A stretch of 64,000 nt of DNA from Pseudaestuariivita atlantica. Its GTDB lineage: Bacteria; Pseudomonadota; Alphaproteobacteria; Rhodobacterales; Rhodobacteraceae. A program made the translations under genes and the position numbers. Shown here piece by piece: positions 42,334 to 52,380 of this stretch; position 1 is the stretch's first letter, and each line of letters begins with the position of its first letter. The DNA is taken from NCBI RefSeq assembly GCF_001205715.1, contig NZ_AQQZ01000002.1, forward strand, positions 491,501 through 555,500, written 5' to 3'. A model generated the notes under the pieces. It saw nothing but the letters and a program-made list of their open reading frames with translations. It searched no databases and had not been told where the DNA came from.

Positions 42334-44670
42334 TCAGGCGCGGGCCTTCTCGCGTTTCGGGTCGAGGAAGGGCAGGGTCGTGACCGTGGCCGGCAGGCGT
42401 TTGAGGTGGCCGTCAAGCCGCCCGATTTCCAGCACCGTGCCCGGTTCCGACAGTTCGACCGGGACGCGCGCCATGGCGATGGCGTGGCCCAGTTGCGGCG
42501 AATGGCAGCCGCTGGTCACGGTGCCGATCTCGATCCGGCCGTCGAACACCGGATCGCCGTGCACGGGCGGTTCGGCCCCGGTCAGCATCAGGCCCACCAG
42601 CCTGCGCCGTTCGGCCTGCGCGTTGCGCTGAAGCGCGTCACGGCCGATGAACGCCTCTTTCCGGAAATCGACGGCAAAGCCGAGGCCGGATTCCAGCGCG
42701 TCCGCGCCCGGCCCGAATTCGGCGCCCATGATCATCAGCCCCGCCTCGATCCGCAGCATGTCGAGCGCGTGGCCGCCCATCGGCACCATGCCGTGTGGTG
42801 CGCCCGCCTGTATCAGCGCGTCCCACACCGCAAGCGCGTCGCTTTCGTCGCAGAACACCTCGTATCCCAGCTCGCCGGTGAACCCGGTCCGGCACAGCAT
42901 GACCGCCGGTCCCTGCGGCCCGCCGATCCGGGCGATGGTGAACCCGAACCACTTGACCGCGTCGAGCGCGGGACGGGAGGGCTGGATCGTGCAGACCTCG
43001 CGCAGGATGTCGCGGGATGCGGGCCCCTGCAGCGCGAGGTTCGCCATCTTGGTCCCAAGCGCGCGGACATGCACCGACAACCCAAGCCGCGCGGCCTCTT
43101 CGGCAAGGTGCAGGCCGCTTTCGTCCGATCCGCAGCACCAGCGGAACACGTGCGGTTCGATGCGGAACAAGGTGCCGTCATCCAGAACCTGCCCGCGCGC
43201 ATCGCAGATCAGCGCGTACAGGCCACGGTGCTGGGCGAGTTTCGACACGTCGCGGGTGAGGCAGGCTTGCAGCAGCGCCTCGGCATCGGGGCCGACGATG
43301 TCGTATTTGCGCAGGCCCGACATGTCCTGCAGCGTCGCGGCGCGGCGGCAGGCCCAGTATTCGCCTACCGCGCCGGTGGCATCGTAGTGGCGGGGCATCC
43401 ACATGTCGCGGGCGACGTCGAAACTGCGCGTCAGCGCCGAGGTGCGGGGATGGAACGCGGAATGTCGGGTCATCTGTCCGGCCTCGTCCGGCTGGGCACG
43501 CCATGTCACGGCGTGGGTGATGGGGCTGTCGGCCTCGTAGATGCGCAGGTGGATGTCGGTCGGGTTCCAGCCATTGATCGGGTCCACGTCGTCGGGGCAG
43601 GCGGTGGAGACGCAGACGAGGTCGGTCAGCGCCTGCATCACCACGTAATCGCCCGCGCGGGACCATGCCTCGTCCGACGCCAGCCCGTGATGGCCCGCGT
43701 CGATCCACGAATTGAAGAAGAAGTTGATGGCGGGCCATGCCGGCCGCGCGCCGATCCCGTAGGGTGCGTAAGCGTCCGAGATGTTGTCGGAACAGTTGAT
43801 GTGACCGGGAAAGCCGCGCTCTTCGTAGCCGTTGGCGGTGCAGGCCAGCGCGAAGGTGTCGTGCCGCCCGACGGTGTCCTGCCGCACGGCAAGAAGCGGG
43901 CGGATGTCCTGGTCGTAGAACTTGTCGAAGAGGCCCGGAAGGGGATAGGCGCTGCGCGCCTTGGTGCGGGTCACGGTGCTGTCGATGAACCGTTCGATCC
44001 CGGCATCAAGCGCGCTGGCACGCATCGCCATGAAGTCCGAGCATTGCTGGCCTTCGACGTCGATCACCTGGATGAACTGCCCCGCCTTGACCGTGTAGGC
44101 CCGCGCGGTGGCCCGGTCGATGCGCCATTCCTCGACCACCCGGCCCATGGGTTCCGGCAGCAAAGCGTCGGGCCCGGCGGAGGCGGGAAGCTTGACCTCG
44201 ACGGCAAAGGAACTGCCGCCGCCGGTGATCACGTATTCGGGTGCGATGGGGGCGATGATGCAGAGCGTCGTGTCCTCGGTCGCGCGGGTCACGAAATGCG
44301 CGCCGGGCTCTGTCGAGGCGTCGAAGATCGGCGCGATGCGCACGGTGTCGAGCGACGCGCCCCGCGCGGCAAGGCGGGCGGCAAGCTGGCGCGCGTCGAA
44401 CCGGGCGGGGTCGAGCCGGGCGGTTGCCCCCGCCAGGTCGAGCGCTTTCGGTGTCGCGGTCGGCGCGGTGTCCGACAGCGTCGTGACCCAGCAAGGCGCG
44501 CCGCCGCCCACGTTGGTGATCGAGATGATGGCGTCGCGCGGCACCCGGACAAAGCTGGACCCACCCCAGGTAACCTCGCGCCGCAGCACGTCGCGGTCCT
44601 TCAGGCCGCGATAGACGCGTCGTGGCAAAGGTTTGGTCGACAAATGTTCCAGCACGGGATCAATCCGCAA
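42334..44670 (-). CDS. DUF1989-like / aminomethyltransferase (GcvT) fusion
   Basis: A 778-residue fusion protein. Residues ~30-170 and ~185-375 look like two DUF1989-type (urea-carboxylase-associated) units: SSFVRVPRDAIISITNVGG, and AYTVKAGQFIQVIDVEGQQC with SDFMAM and NINFFFNSW-like context (AINFFFNSWIDAG) in the second. Residues ~415-778 are a folate-dependent aminomethyltransferase domain: ATLQDMSGLRKYDIVGPDAE, GLYALICDARGQVLDDGT, RTGFTGELGYEVFCDES, LDMLRIEAGLMIMGAEF. It probably demethylates or transfers a C1 unit from an amine to tetrahydrofolate. No ATG fits the N-terminus; a TTG at 44670 or a GTG five codons later are candidates, without a Shine-Dalgarno sequence. Divergent from a LacI-type regulator. 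Confidence 0.85.
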   Translation of the reverse strand: MRIDPVLEHLSTKPLPRRVYRGLKDRDVLRREVTWGGSSFVRVPRDAIISITNVGGGAPCWVTTLSDTAPTATPKALDLAGATARLDPARFDARQLAARLAARGASLDTVRIAPIFDASTEPGAHFVTRATEDTTLCIIAPIAPEYVITGGGSSFAVEVKLPASAGPDALLPEPMGRVVEEWRIDRATARAYTVKAGQFIQVIDVEGQQCSDFMAMRASALDAGIERFIDSTVTRTKARSAYPLPGLFDKFYDQDIRPLLAVRQDTVGRHDTFALACTANGYEERGFPGHINCSDNISDAYAPYGIGARPAWPAINFFFNSWIDAGHHGLASDEAWSRAGDYVVMQALTDLVCVSTACPDDVDPINGWNPTDIHLRIYEADSPITHAVTWRAQPDEAGQMTRHSAFHPRTSALTRSFDVARDMWMPRHYDATGAVGEYWACRRAATLQDMSGLRKYDIVGPDAEALLQACLTRDVSKLAQHRGLYALICDARGQVLDDGTLFRIEPHVFRWCCGSDESGLHLAEEAARLGLSVHVRALGTKMANLALQGPASRDILREVCTIQPSRPALDAVKWFGFTIARIGGPQGPAVMLCRTGFTGELGYEVFCDESDALAVWDALIQAGAPHGMVPMGGHALDMLRIEAGLMIMGAEFGPGADALESGLGFAVDFRKEAFIGRDALQRNAQAERRRLVGLMLTGAEPPVHGDPVFDGRIEIGTVTSGCHSPQLGHAIAMARVPVELSEPGTVLEIGRLDGHLKRLPATVTTLPFLDPKREKARA

Positions 44671-44690
44671 AAAACCGGCGCACGCGCCCG

Positions 44691-44704
44691 TGTAACCGGT
44701 TTCA
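44691..44704. promoter_or_regulatory. LacI-type operator TGTAACCGGTTTCA
   Basis: TGTAACCGGTTTCA (44691-44704) is a near-perfect palindrome with the central CpG and AACCGGTT core typical of LacI/GalR-family operators; arms TGTAACC and TGAAACC differ at one base. It lies in the 98-base spacer between the DUF1989/GcvT fusion gene and the lacI-type gene, 20 bases from the presumed TTG start. It is probably where the regulator encoded at 44769 binds to control both directions. Confidence 0.65.
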
Positions 44705-44768
44705 ACGATAGGGGTTGGCGGAATTTCAAGTCAACGGATAAGTTTGCCGAAACGGCGAGGGGTGACCG

Positions 44769-45758
44769 GTGACGCGCAAGGTGGGCACGATCAGGGACGT
44801 GGCCGACAGGGTAGGCCTGTCGATCGCAACCGTGTCGCGCGTGATGAACGGTGCGCGGAACGTGGCGCCCGCGACCCGCGACAAGGTGCTGGAAGCCATC
44901 CGCGCGCTCAATTACCTGCCGAACCCTGCCGCGCGTGCCCTGTCGACGGCCAAGTCGCGCACCGTGGCGACGGTGATCCCGAGCATCGAGCATTCGATCT
45001 ATGCCAAGTTCATGGGCGCGGTCGAAAGGACGCTTGCCGAGCAGGGATATTCGCTGGTTTTCGCCGTGTCGAACGGCGTGGCCGAGCAGGAGCATGCGGC
45101 GGTCCAGAAGCTTCTGGGCATGGGGGCTGAGGGGTTCATCCTGAGCGGACAGGCGCATGGGGCCGAACTGACGGAACTGCTGGACCTGAGGCGGGTGCCG
45201 TATGTCTTCACATCGGTCTACGACCCCGACAGCGCGGTGCCGACCATCGGATACGACAACCACGCGCTCGCGGCAGAGGCGGTACGCTTCCTGCGCGGCG
45301 AGGGTCACGAACGGATCGCCGTCCTGCACGGACCGCTCGACACCAATGACCGCGCACGCGCGCGGCTGGCCGGTGCGCGCAGCGCGGCGCCGGTCGCGGC
45401 ATTCGAAGGGGCGCTCGATGTGGCGGGCGGCAAGCAGGCCGCGCGGGCGGCATTGGCGGAGGCGAACCGCCCGACCGCCCTTTTGTGCTTCTCGGATGTT
45501 CTGGCGCTTGGCGCCTGTTTCGCGCTGGCCGAGGCCGGGCTTTCGGTGCCGGGGGAGATGTCGGTCATGGGGTTCGACAACCTCGACTGGACGTCCGAAC
45601 TGGTCCCGCCGCTCACCACGATGAACCTGCCCGCGCGCAAGATGGGGCAGGAAGCGGCGCGGCAACTGGTCGAACGCCTGGAAACCGGCGTGCCGTTGGC
45701 ATCCGCGCGGTTCGACGGCACGATCATCACGCGTGGATCGGTCGCCCCGCCGCGCTGA
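44769..45758 (+). CDS. LacI-family transcriptional regulator
   Basis: A 329-residue repressor. The N-terminal helix-turn-helix is TIRDVADRVGLSIATVSRVM, and the hinge YLPNPAARALSTAKS has the Leu that intercalates at the operator CpG. The periplasmic-binding-like sensor domain (about 62-329) carries TVIPSIEHSIYAKFMGAVER and the C-terminal MGFDNLDWTSELVPPLTTM. GTG start at 44769. The divergent neighbour is the DUF1989/GcvT fusion and the operator between them matches the family, so the fusion gene is the probable target. Confidence 0.92.
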   Translation: MTRKVGTIRDVADRVGLSIATVSRVMNGARNVAPATRDKVLEAIRALNYLPNPAARALSTAKSRTVATVIPSIEHSIYAKFMGAVERTLAEQGYSLVFAVSNGVAEQEHAAVQKLLGMGAEGFILSGQAHGAELTELLDLRRVPYVFTSVYDPDSAVPTIGYDNHALAAEAVRFLRGEGHERIAVLHGPLDTNDRARARLAGARSAAPVAAFEGALDVAGGKQAARAALAEANRPTALLCFSDVLALGACFALAEAGLSVPGEMSVMGFDNLDWTSELVPPLTTMNLPARKMGQEAARQLVERLETGVPLASARFDGTIITRGSVAPPR

Positions 45759-45768
45759 CCGTACGCTG

Positions 45769-47268
45769 TCAGCTGGCGCTGGCCCGAGGTGTTCGCGCGC
45801 CGTGGCAATAGGCCTCGATCGCGCCGACGACGCCAAGGTCACGAACGGCGATCACGGCATCGGCAAAGGCCGCGCGGAACTCGGGGTTCTGCGCGAGGGG
45901 GCCATAGATGTCGTCCATCTGCAGCCAGACCATCGGATCGGATTGGGCGGCACGCGCCTGCGGTTGCAGGCGGTCCCACATCGGGTCGTTCGGTTCGATG
46001 GTGGTGCCGTCCTCGCGCGTGCCGACGCAATAGCGCGCCCAGAGCGCCTCGACCAAGGCGAGGCCGGGCGCGGGCTGGCCCGAGGCGAGCCGGTCGCGCA
46101 GCGACGGCAGCAGGAAGCCGGGATGGCGGGAACTGCCATCGAAGGCCACGCGCCGGGTTGTATCGACGATGCGCGGGTTCAGGAAACGCGCGCGGATCAG
46201 GTCGAGGTAGGCCTCGGGCGTAAAGCCGGGCACGGGCGCGACCTGCGGCAGGATCTCTTCCGCCTCGACCTTGTCGAACAGCGCGCCGATGGTGGGATCG
46301 GCGGTCGCATCCGAAATCGTGCCGACCGACAGCAGCTCACCCGCATTGGCGACGATCTGGTGACCGCCGTTCAGGATGCGCAGCTTCATCGCTTCGAAGA
46401 CGTGGACATCGTCCGTCATGATCGCGCCGACCTTGTCCCATGCGGGTCGCCCGGCGCAGAACTTGTCCTCGATCACCCAGTGCCGGAACGCTTCATGCGT
46501 GACGGGCGCCTTGTCGTCGATGCCGAGGCCGTGCACGAGGTCAAGCTCGGTCGGGCCGGTGGCGGGCACGATGCAGTCGACCATCGAATTGGGGAAGGAG
46601 CAGGAGCGGTCGATCCACTTGGCCAGCGCCGGGTCGGTGGCCTGGGCCAGCGTCACCACGGCATTGCGCAGGATGTCCCCGTTATTCTGCAGGTTGTCGC
46701 AGCTGAGAAGCGTGATCGGGCCGTGGCCCGCCGCGTGTCGCAGCCCCAGCGCCGCGACGATGGCGCCGAACACGGTGCGCGGCCGGTCCGGCGTGGCGAT
46801 GTCGGCGCGCAGGTCGGCATGGTCGATGTCGAACCCGTGCGGGCCGTTGTAATACCCGCCTTCCGTGACCGTCATCGACACGATCCGGGTCGAGGGATCG
46901 GCGATCTGCGCGATCAGCGCGCCGTTGTCGGGCTCCACCGGCAGGTAGTCGATCATCGCGCCCGTCACCTCGACCGCCGTGCGGGCCGGGTCAAGCTCGA
47001 TCAGCGTGGTCAGGCAATCCTGCGCCAGCAGCCGGTCGCGCATCGCGCTATCGTAGGGCCGCACGCCTGCGCCGATGATGGCCCAGTCCATCGCCTCGCC
47101 CGCCTGCATCAGGCGGTGCAGGTACCATGCCTGGTGGGCGCGGTGGAAATTGCCGAGGCCCACATGCACGATGCCGGGCGACAGCCTTGCGCGGTCGTAA
47201 GTGGGCACCAGCACGCCTTGCGGAAGCGCGCCCAGCGTCGAGAGGCGGAGGGGGATCAGCTCATCCAT
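45769..47268 (-). CDS. mtlK: Mannitol dehydrogenase family protein
   Basis: A 499-residue polyol-specific long-chain dehydrogenase (mannitol 2-dehydrogenase/fructuronate reductase family). It has the NAD-binding IVHVGLGNFHRAHQAWYL near residue 33-50, DNLQNNGDILRNAV, and the catalytic KLRILNGGHQIVANAG. It oxidises D-mannitol to D-fructose, and probably D-arabinitol. It is the last gene of the smoE-F-G-K-smoS operon, as in Rhodobacter sphaeroides, on which the symbol is based. Its start overlaps the smoS stop by 13 bases. Confidence 0.9.
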   Translation of the reverse strand: MDELIPLRLSTLGALPQGVLVPTYDRARLSPGIVHVGLGNFHRAHQAWYLHRLMQAGEAMDWAIIGAGVRPYDSAMRDRLLAQDCLTTLIELDPARTAVEVTGAMIDYLPVEPDNGALIAQIADPSTRIVSMTVTEGGYYNGPHGFDIDHADLRADIATPDRPRTVFGAIVAALGLRHAAGHGPITLLSCDNLQNNGDILRNAVVTLAQATDPALAKWIDRSCSFPNSMVDCIVPATGPTELDLVHGLGIDDKAPVTHEAFRHWVIEDKFCAGRPAWDKVGAIMTDDVHVFEAMKLRILNGGHQIVANAGELLSVGTISDATADPTIGALFDKVEAEEILPQVAPVPGFTPEAYLDLIRARFLNPRIVDTTRRVAFDGSSRHPGFLLPSLRDRLASGQPAPGLALVEALWARYCVGTREDGTTIEPNDPMWDRLQPQARAAQSDPMVWLQMDDIYGPLAQNPEFRAAFADAVIAVRDLGVVGAIEAYCHGARTPRASAS

Positions 47269-48025
47269 TGCCCACCGTCCACGTTGTAGGTCTGGGCGAC
47301 GATATACTCGGCCTCGTCACTGGCAAGGAACACCGCCATGCCGGTCAGGTCCTCGGCGGTTCCCATCCGTCCGAAGGGCACGGCGGCGCCCACTTCGCGC
47401 TTTTTCTGGCCGGGGGCCTTGCCTTCGTACTTGGCGAAGAAGGCGTCGACGCCGTCCCAATGCTCGCCATCCACCACGCCCGGAGAGATCGCGTTCACGT
47501 TGATGCCGTGTTCGATCAGGTTGAGCCCTGCCGATTGCGTCAGCGAGATGATGGCGGCCTTGGTCGCGCAATAGACGGCGACCAGCGGCTCGCCCCGGCG
47601 CCCGGCCTGGCTGGCCATGTTGATGATGCGCCCGCCCTTTCCGCGGTCGATCATGTGGCGCGCGACGGCCTGCAGGGTGAACAGCGTGCCCGCGACGTTG
47701 ATGTCGAAGGTGCGGTCGAAATCCGCGCGGTCGATTTCCACGATGGGCGCGGCGGTGAAGATCGCCGCGTTGTTGATCAGGATGTCGATCCCGCCGAAGG
47801 CATCGACCGTCTGCGCGACGGCGGCGTCGATGCTGGATTGCGAGGTCACGTCCATCTCGACCGCGATGGCGGCATCGCCCAGATCGGCGGCAGCGCCTCG
47901 CGCGCGGGCGATGTCGATATCCCCGATGGCGACGCGGGCGCCCTCGCGCACGTACGCCTCGGCAAAGGCCAGCCCGATGCCGCGCGCCGCGCCGGTGATC
48001 AGCGCCGTTTTGCCCGCCAGCCGCG

Positions 48026-48029
<4 letters not shown>
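47256..48029 (-). CDS. smoS: Sorbitol dehydrogenase (SDR)
   Basis: A 257-residue short-chain dehydrogenase. TGAARGIG at residues 13-20 binds NAD, NNAA is present, and the catalytic Ser/Tyr/Lys lie in [46 protein letters not shown] matches SmoS/polyol dehydrogenases. It oxidises sorbitol to fructose (SmoS also handles galactitol in Rhodobacter). Overlaps smoK by 4 bases and mtlK by 13. Confidence 0.92.
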
Positions 48030-49030
<1,001 letters not shown>

Positions 49031-49039
49031 GGTCGTTTC

Positions 49040-49876
49040 CTATTTCACGGCGCCGAAGGTCAGGCCTTGGACGAGTTGTTTTTGACAGAACCAGCCCAGC
49101 ACGACGATGGGCCCGACCGCCGCAGTCGACACCGCCGACAGGCGGCCGAAGAACAGGCCCTCGGGCGCGCGGTTGCCCTCGATCAGCTTTGACAGGGTCG
49201 CGGCTTCGGTGGTGGTCAGCCGGACGGTCCAGTAAGCCTCGTTCCAGCAGAAGATGAAGGTGAGCAGCGCGGTCGACGCGATGCCGCCCCAGGCCAGCGG
49301 GATCAGGATCTCGCGGATCTCGCCCCAGGTGGTGACGCCGTCCATCTTGCCCGCTTCGATGATCTCTTTCGGGATTTCCTTGAAGTAGGTGAACAGCATC
49401 CAGATCACGATCGGCAGGTTGATCAGGCACAGGACGAGGATAATCAGGAAATGCGTGTCGAAGATGCCGAGGAAGTTCTTGGTCAGGAACGTCATCGGGT
49501 AGAGCACCGCGGCGGCGGGCAGCATCTTGGTCGACAGCATCCACATCAGCACGTCCTTGGTCGCGCGGCTGGGATTGAACGCCATCGCATAGGCGCAGGG
49601 GATGCCCACGAACAGCGCGAAGACGGTGGCAAAGACCGAGGTGATGACCGAGTTGATGGCGAAGCGCCAGTAATCGTAGTTCTCGGTCATGTTCAGGTAG
49701 TTCTCCAGCGTCGGGCTGAAGAAGAACAGGTATTCGGGCTTCACCGCGTCCGCGTCGGTCTTGAAGCTGGTCAGGACCATCCAGAAGATCGGGAAGAAGA
49801 AGATCAGCCCGACCACCCAGGCCACGACGGGCCATGCGATGGAGGAGAAACGGGAGTGTTGTGCGACGATTGCCAT
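49040..49876 (-). CDS. smoG: Polyol ABC transporter permease 2
   Basis: A 278-residue MalG-type permease with six hydrophobic segments. The EAA-type coupling loop is EIPKEIIEAGKMDGVTTWGEI. FFFPIFWMVLTSFKTDADAV at the N-terminus is typical of the sugar permease 2 family. It forms the channel with SmoF. It starts 13 bases after smoF. Confidence 0.94.
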   Translation of the reverse strand: MAIVAQHSRFSSIAWPVVAWVVGLIFFFPIFWMVLTSFKTDADAVKPEYLFFFSPTLENYLNMTENYDYWRFAINSVITSVFATVFALFVGIPCAYAMAFNPSRATKDVLMWMLSTKMLPAAAVLYPMTFLTKNFLGIFDTHFLIILVLCLINLPIVIWMLFTYFKEIPKEIIEAGKMDGVTTWGEIREILIPLAWGGIASTALLTFIFCWNEAYWTVRLTTTEAATLSKLIEGNRAPEGLFFGRLSAVSTAAVGPIVVLGWFCQKQLVQGLTFGAVK

Positions 49877-49889
49877 GGTGTGGGCCTCC

Positions 49890-50828
49890 CTATTCCATCA
49901 GCGTCTTGCCGATCATCCGCAGCAGGAAGATCGCGACGATATTGGCGAGAATGACGGCGAAGATGCCGGTGGCACTGGCCGCGCCGATATTGTTGTTGGC
50001 GAACTCGCCGATCAGGTAGGGCAGGTTCTTGTTGCCGTTGCCGCGGCTGACGATCTCGATCTCGGCATAGAGCGACAGGTGGAAGATGGCCTGGATCATC
50101 ACCACGATGGCGATGGGTCGACCGAGGTGCGGCAGGGTCAGGAAGCGGAACTGCGACCACGCGCCCGCACCGTCAAGGATCGCCGCCTCTTTCTGCTGCT
50201 GGTCCTCGGATTGCAGCGAGGTCATGAAGATCAGGACCGCGAAGGGCGTCCATTGCCACGTCACCATGATGATGACGGCATATGCCGAGGTCTGGGTCGC
50301 GCGGAACGAGATCGGTTCAAGCTGCGGCCAGAGAGAGAAGAACCATCCCACGCCCGGCGCGGTCTGCAGCGACACGATCAGCTGGTTGATCCCGTCCACC
50401 GCAAGGCCCTGCAGGCCAAGGACGGGATCGAGGATCATGTTGATCCACAACACCGCGTTGACCGCGGGCATCACGAAGAAGGGCGAGATCAGCAGCACCC
50501 GCACGATCCCGCGTCCGGGGAAGGCACGGTTGATCAGGACGGCGATCAGGATACCCAGCGTCACCGTGAGGATGATGATGCTGCCGACGATCAGCAGCGA
50601 GTTCTGGATCGCCAACCAGAAATCCTTGTTGTTCCAGACGAATTCGTAATTGCCGAACCCGCGCCAGTTGCTGGGCAGCGGCTTGGTCCATTCCGGGCGG
50701 CGCAGGTTGTTCAGCACGTAGCGGATGAACGAGAAGTAGAGCGTCATCGACAGCGGCACGAGCATCCAGATCAGAAGCAGGATCACCGCGGGGGCTTGCA
50801 GTAGGCGGGGCAACTTTCTGTCGGACAT
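49890..50828 (-). CDS. smoF: Polyol ABC transporter permease 1
   Basis: A 312-residue MalF-type permease with six to seven hydrophobic segments; the coupling loop reads QQQKEAAILDGAGAWSQFRF. It opens MSDRKLPRLLQAPAVILLLI. Start at 50828 is preferred (AGGAG about 11 bases upstream) over an ATG at 50861. It follows smoE after 155 bases that contain a strong hairpin. Confidence 0.92.
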   Translation of the reverse strand: MSDRKLPRLLQAPAVILLLIWMLVPLSMTLYFSFIRYVLNNLRRPEWTKPLPSNWRGFGNYEFVWNNKDFWLAIQNSLLIVGSIIILTVTLGILIAVLINRAFPGRGIVRVLLISPFFVMPAVNAVLWINMILDPVLGLQGLAVDGINQLIVSLQTAPGVGWFFSLWPQLEPISFRATQTSAYAVIIMVTWQWTPFAVLIFMTSLQSEDQQQKEAAILDGAGAWSQFRFLTLPHLGRPIAIVVMIQAIFHLSLYAEIEIVSRGNGNKNLPYLIGEFANNNIGAASATGIFAVILANIVAIFLLRMIGKTLME

Positions 50829-50940
50829 GGCTCGAGTGCTCCTGCGCAGGACGATTGTCATCGCAGTTATCGGATGAAAAGGGGTCGGTTGTCATGCACC
50901 GGTGCGCCGGGTCGGGCAATCGACGGTGCGTCCGGGGGGT

Positions 50941-50969
50941 GGAAGGCCCGACACGCGGTCGGACCTTCC
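50941..50969 (-). terminator. Hairpin between smoE and smoF
   Basis: GGAAGGCCCGAC (50941-50952) and GTCGGACCTTCC (50958-50969) form a 12-bp stem with a 5-base loop; on the minus-strand RNA the one non-Watson-Crick position is a G-U pair. It lies 14 bases after the smoE stop and has no U-run. It probably works as a partial terminator or 3' stabiliser that lets binding-protein mRNA accumulate above permease mRNA. Confidence 0.65.
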
Positions 50970-50983
50970 GGGAGGTTGGCCAC

Positions 50984-52276
50984 TCAGTAGTAGCCGGCTT
51001 CCCTCATGATCGCGTCAGCGGCTTCCTGCGATGCAGCCAGCGCTTCCTCGACCGATTTCGCACCCGTCAGGGCAGCGGCCATTTCCTGGCCGAAGATCAC
51101 GCCGATCTGCGGGAATTCCGGGATCGCCACGAACTGGACGCCGACATAGGGCTTCAGGTCAGTGGCTTCCGGAGCCGCCGAGTCGATCGCGGCCAGTTCG
51201 GCTTCGGCGAACTTGGCAACGGCCTGGAACTCGGGGATCTCGTAGGTCGATGCACGCTGACCGGTCGGGACCGAGCCCCAGCCGAAGTCGGGGTGGTTGC
51301 CCACGGCCTGCACGTAGTCTTTCGACGTGGCCCACTCGATGAACGCCTTGGCTTCTTCGGCGTTCGGCGTACCGGCCGGGATGGCCATTGCCCATGCCCA
51401 CAGCCAGTTCGCGCCAACCGGGTTACCGGCATTGGGCGACTGTGCGTATGCGACGTTCGGGTTTTCCAGGAACGAGGCCGCGATGGTCGCGTCGATCCAG
51501 AGACCGCACTTGTCTTCGTTGTAAAGCGCGAGGATCTCGTTGAACGAGTTCCCTTCCGAACCCGGAGGGCCGTAGTTGCTCAGCAGGTCGACATAGAAGC
51601 TGACCGCCGCGTTCCACGCGACCGAGTCGAGGTCCGGCATCATGTTCTCGTCGAACCAGCGCGCGCCGAACGAGTTGGCCACGGTCGTGATGAACGCAGC
51701 GTTGTCGCCCCAGCCCGGCTTGCCGCGCAGGCAGGCACCGTAGACGCCGTTGTCGGGGTCGTGCATGGCCGCCGCGGCCTCTTTCACGTTCCACCAGCTT
51801 GCGTTGTCCGTGATCGAGACGCCCGCCGCATCGGCGAGGTCCTTGCGGTACATCACCATCGACGATTCACCGTAGAACGGTGCGGCATAGAGCGTGCCGT
51901 CATGCGACAGGCCGGCGCGCATCGCGGGCAGGATGTCTTCGACGTCATAATCGGCGCCGAATTCCAGCGGCTCGATCCAGCCGGCCGCGCCCCAGATGGG
52001 TGCTTCCTGCATGCCGATGTTGATGATGTCGTACTGGCCACCACCGGTTGCGGTGTCGGACGTGACCTGCTCGCGCAGGACGCCTTCTTCCAGCGCGACC
52101 CAGTTCAGCTTGACGCCGGTTTCCTCGGTGTAGGCTTCGGCGACCTTCTGCATGTTGATCATGTGGCCGTTGTTCACGATCGCGATCGTGAGCTCTTTCG
52201 CGTGGCCGTCGGCGTAGGCAGTGCCCGCCATGACCGCGAGCGTGCTTGCTGCACAAAGTGCATTCCTCAAATACAT
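50984..52276 (-). CDS. smoE: Polyol ABC transporter substrate-binding protein
   Basis: A 430-residue family 1 solute-binding protein with a signal peptide (MYLRNALCAASTLAVMAGTA, cleavage near AYADG). Marks are TVNNGH-like start (IAIVNNGHMINMQKVAEAY), YDIINIGMQEAPIWGAAGWI, YAAPFYGESSMVMYRKDL and WAWAMAIPAGTPNAEEAKAF. It binds sorbitol, mannitol or related polyols in the periplasm. AGGGAGGA lies just upstream of the start. It is the first structural gene of the smo operon, 104 bases after the regulator gene. Confidence 0.93.
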   Translation of the reverse strand: MYLRNALCAASTLAVMAGTAYADGHAKELTIAIVNNGHMINMQKVAEAYTEETGVKLNWVALEEGVLREQVTSDTATGGGQYDIINIGMQEAPIWGAAGWIEPLEFGADYDVEDILPAMRAGLSHDGTLYAAPFYGESSMVMYRKDLADAAGVSITDNASWWNVKEAAAAMHDPDNGVYGACLRGKPGWGDNAAFITTVANSFGARWFDENMMPDLDSVAWNAAVSFYVDLLSNYGPPGSEGNSFNEILALYNEDKCGLWIDATIAASFLENPNVAYAQSPNAGNPVGANWLWAWAMAIPAGTPNAEEAKAFIEWATSKDYVQAVGNHPDFGWGSVPTGQRASTYEIPEFQAVAKFAEAELAAIDSAAPEATDLKPYVGVQFVAIPEFPQIGVIFGQEMAAALTGAKSVEEALAASQEAADAIMREAGYY

Positions 52277-52310
52277 CCGATCCTCCCTAATCTCTGGATG
52301 TGATGCGCAA

Positions 52311-52339
52311 CCCTAGGCGGCAGCTTGTCGCGGAGTCAA
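52311..52339 (-). promoter_or_regulatory. Candidate smoE promoter
   Basis: On the minus strand TTGACT (52334-52339) and CTAGGG (52311-52316) are separated by 17 bases, a good -35 with a weak -10, about 35 bases upstream of the smoE start. Directly upstream is an AT-rich tract with TTATCGCGCGTAA, an imperfect palindrome that could be the binding site of the adjacent LacI-type regulator. The weak -10 would fit dependence on control. Confidence 0.4.
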
Positions 52340-52380
52340 ATAAAAATTTACGCGCGATAACTTTTATATCCGGAACCCCG

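Noticed and set aside
42238-44772. An 844-codon open frame on the plus strand opposite the DUF1989/GcvT fusion gene
   Set aside because: It mirrors the real gene on the other strand; its translation has no recognisable domain, while the minus strand shows clear GcvT motifs.
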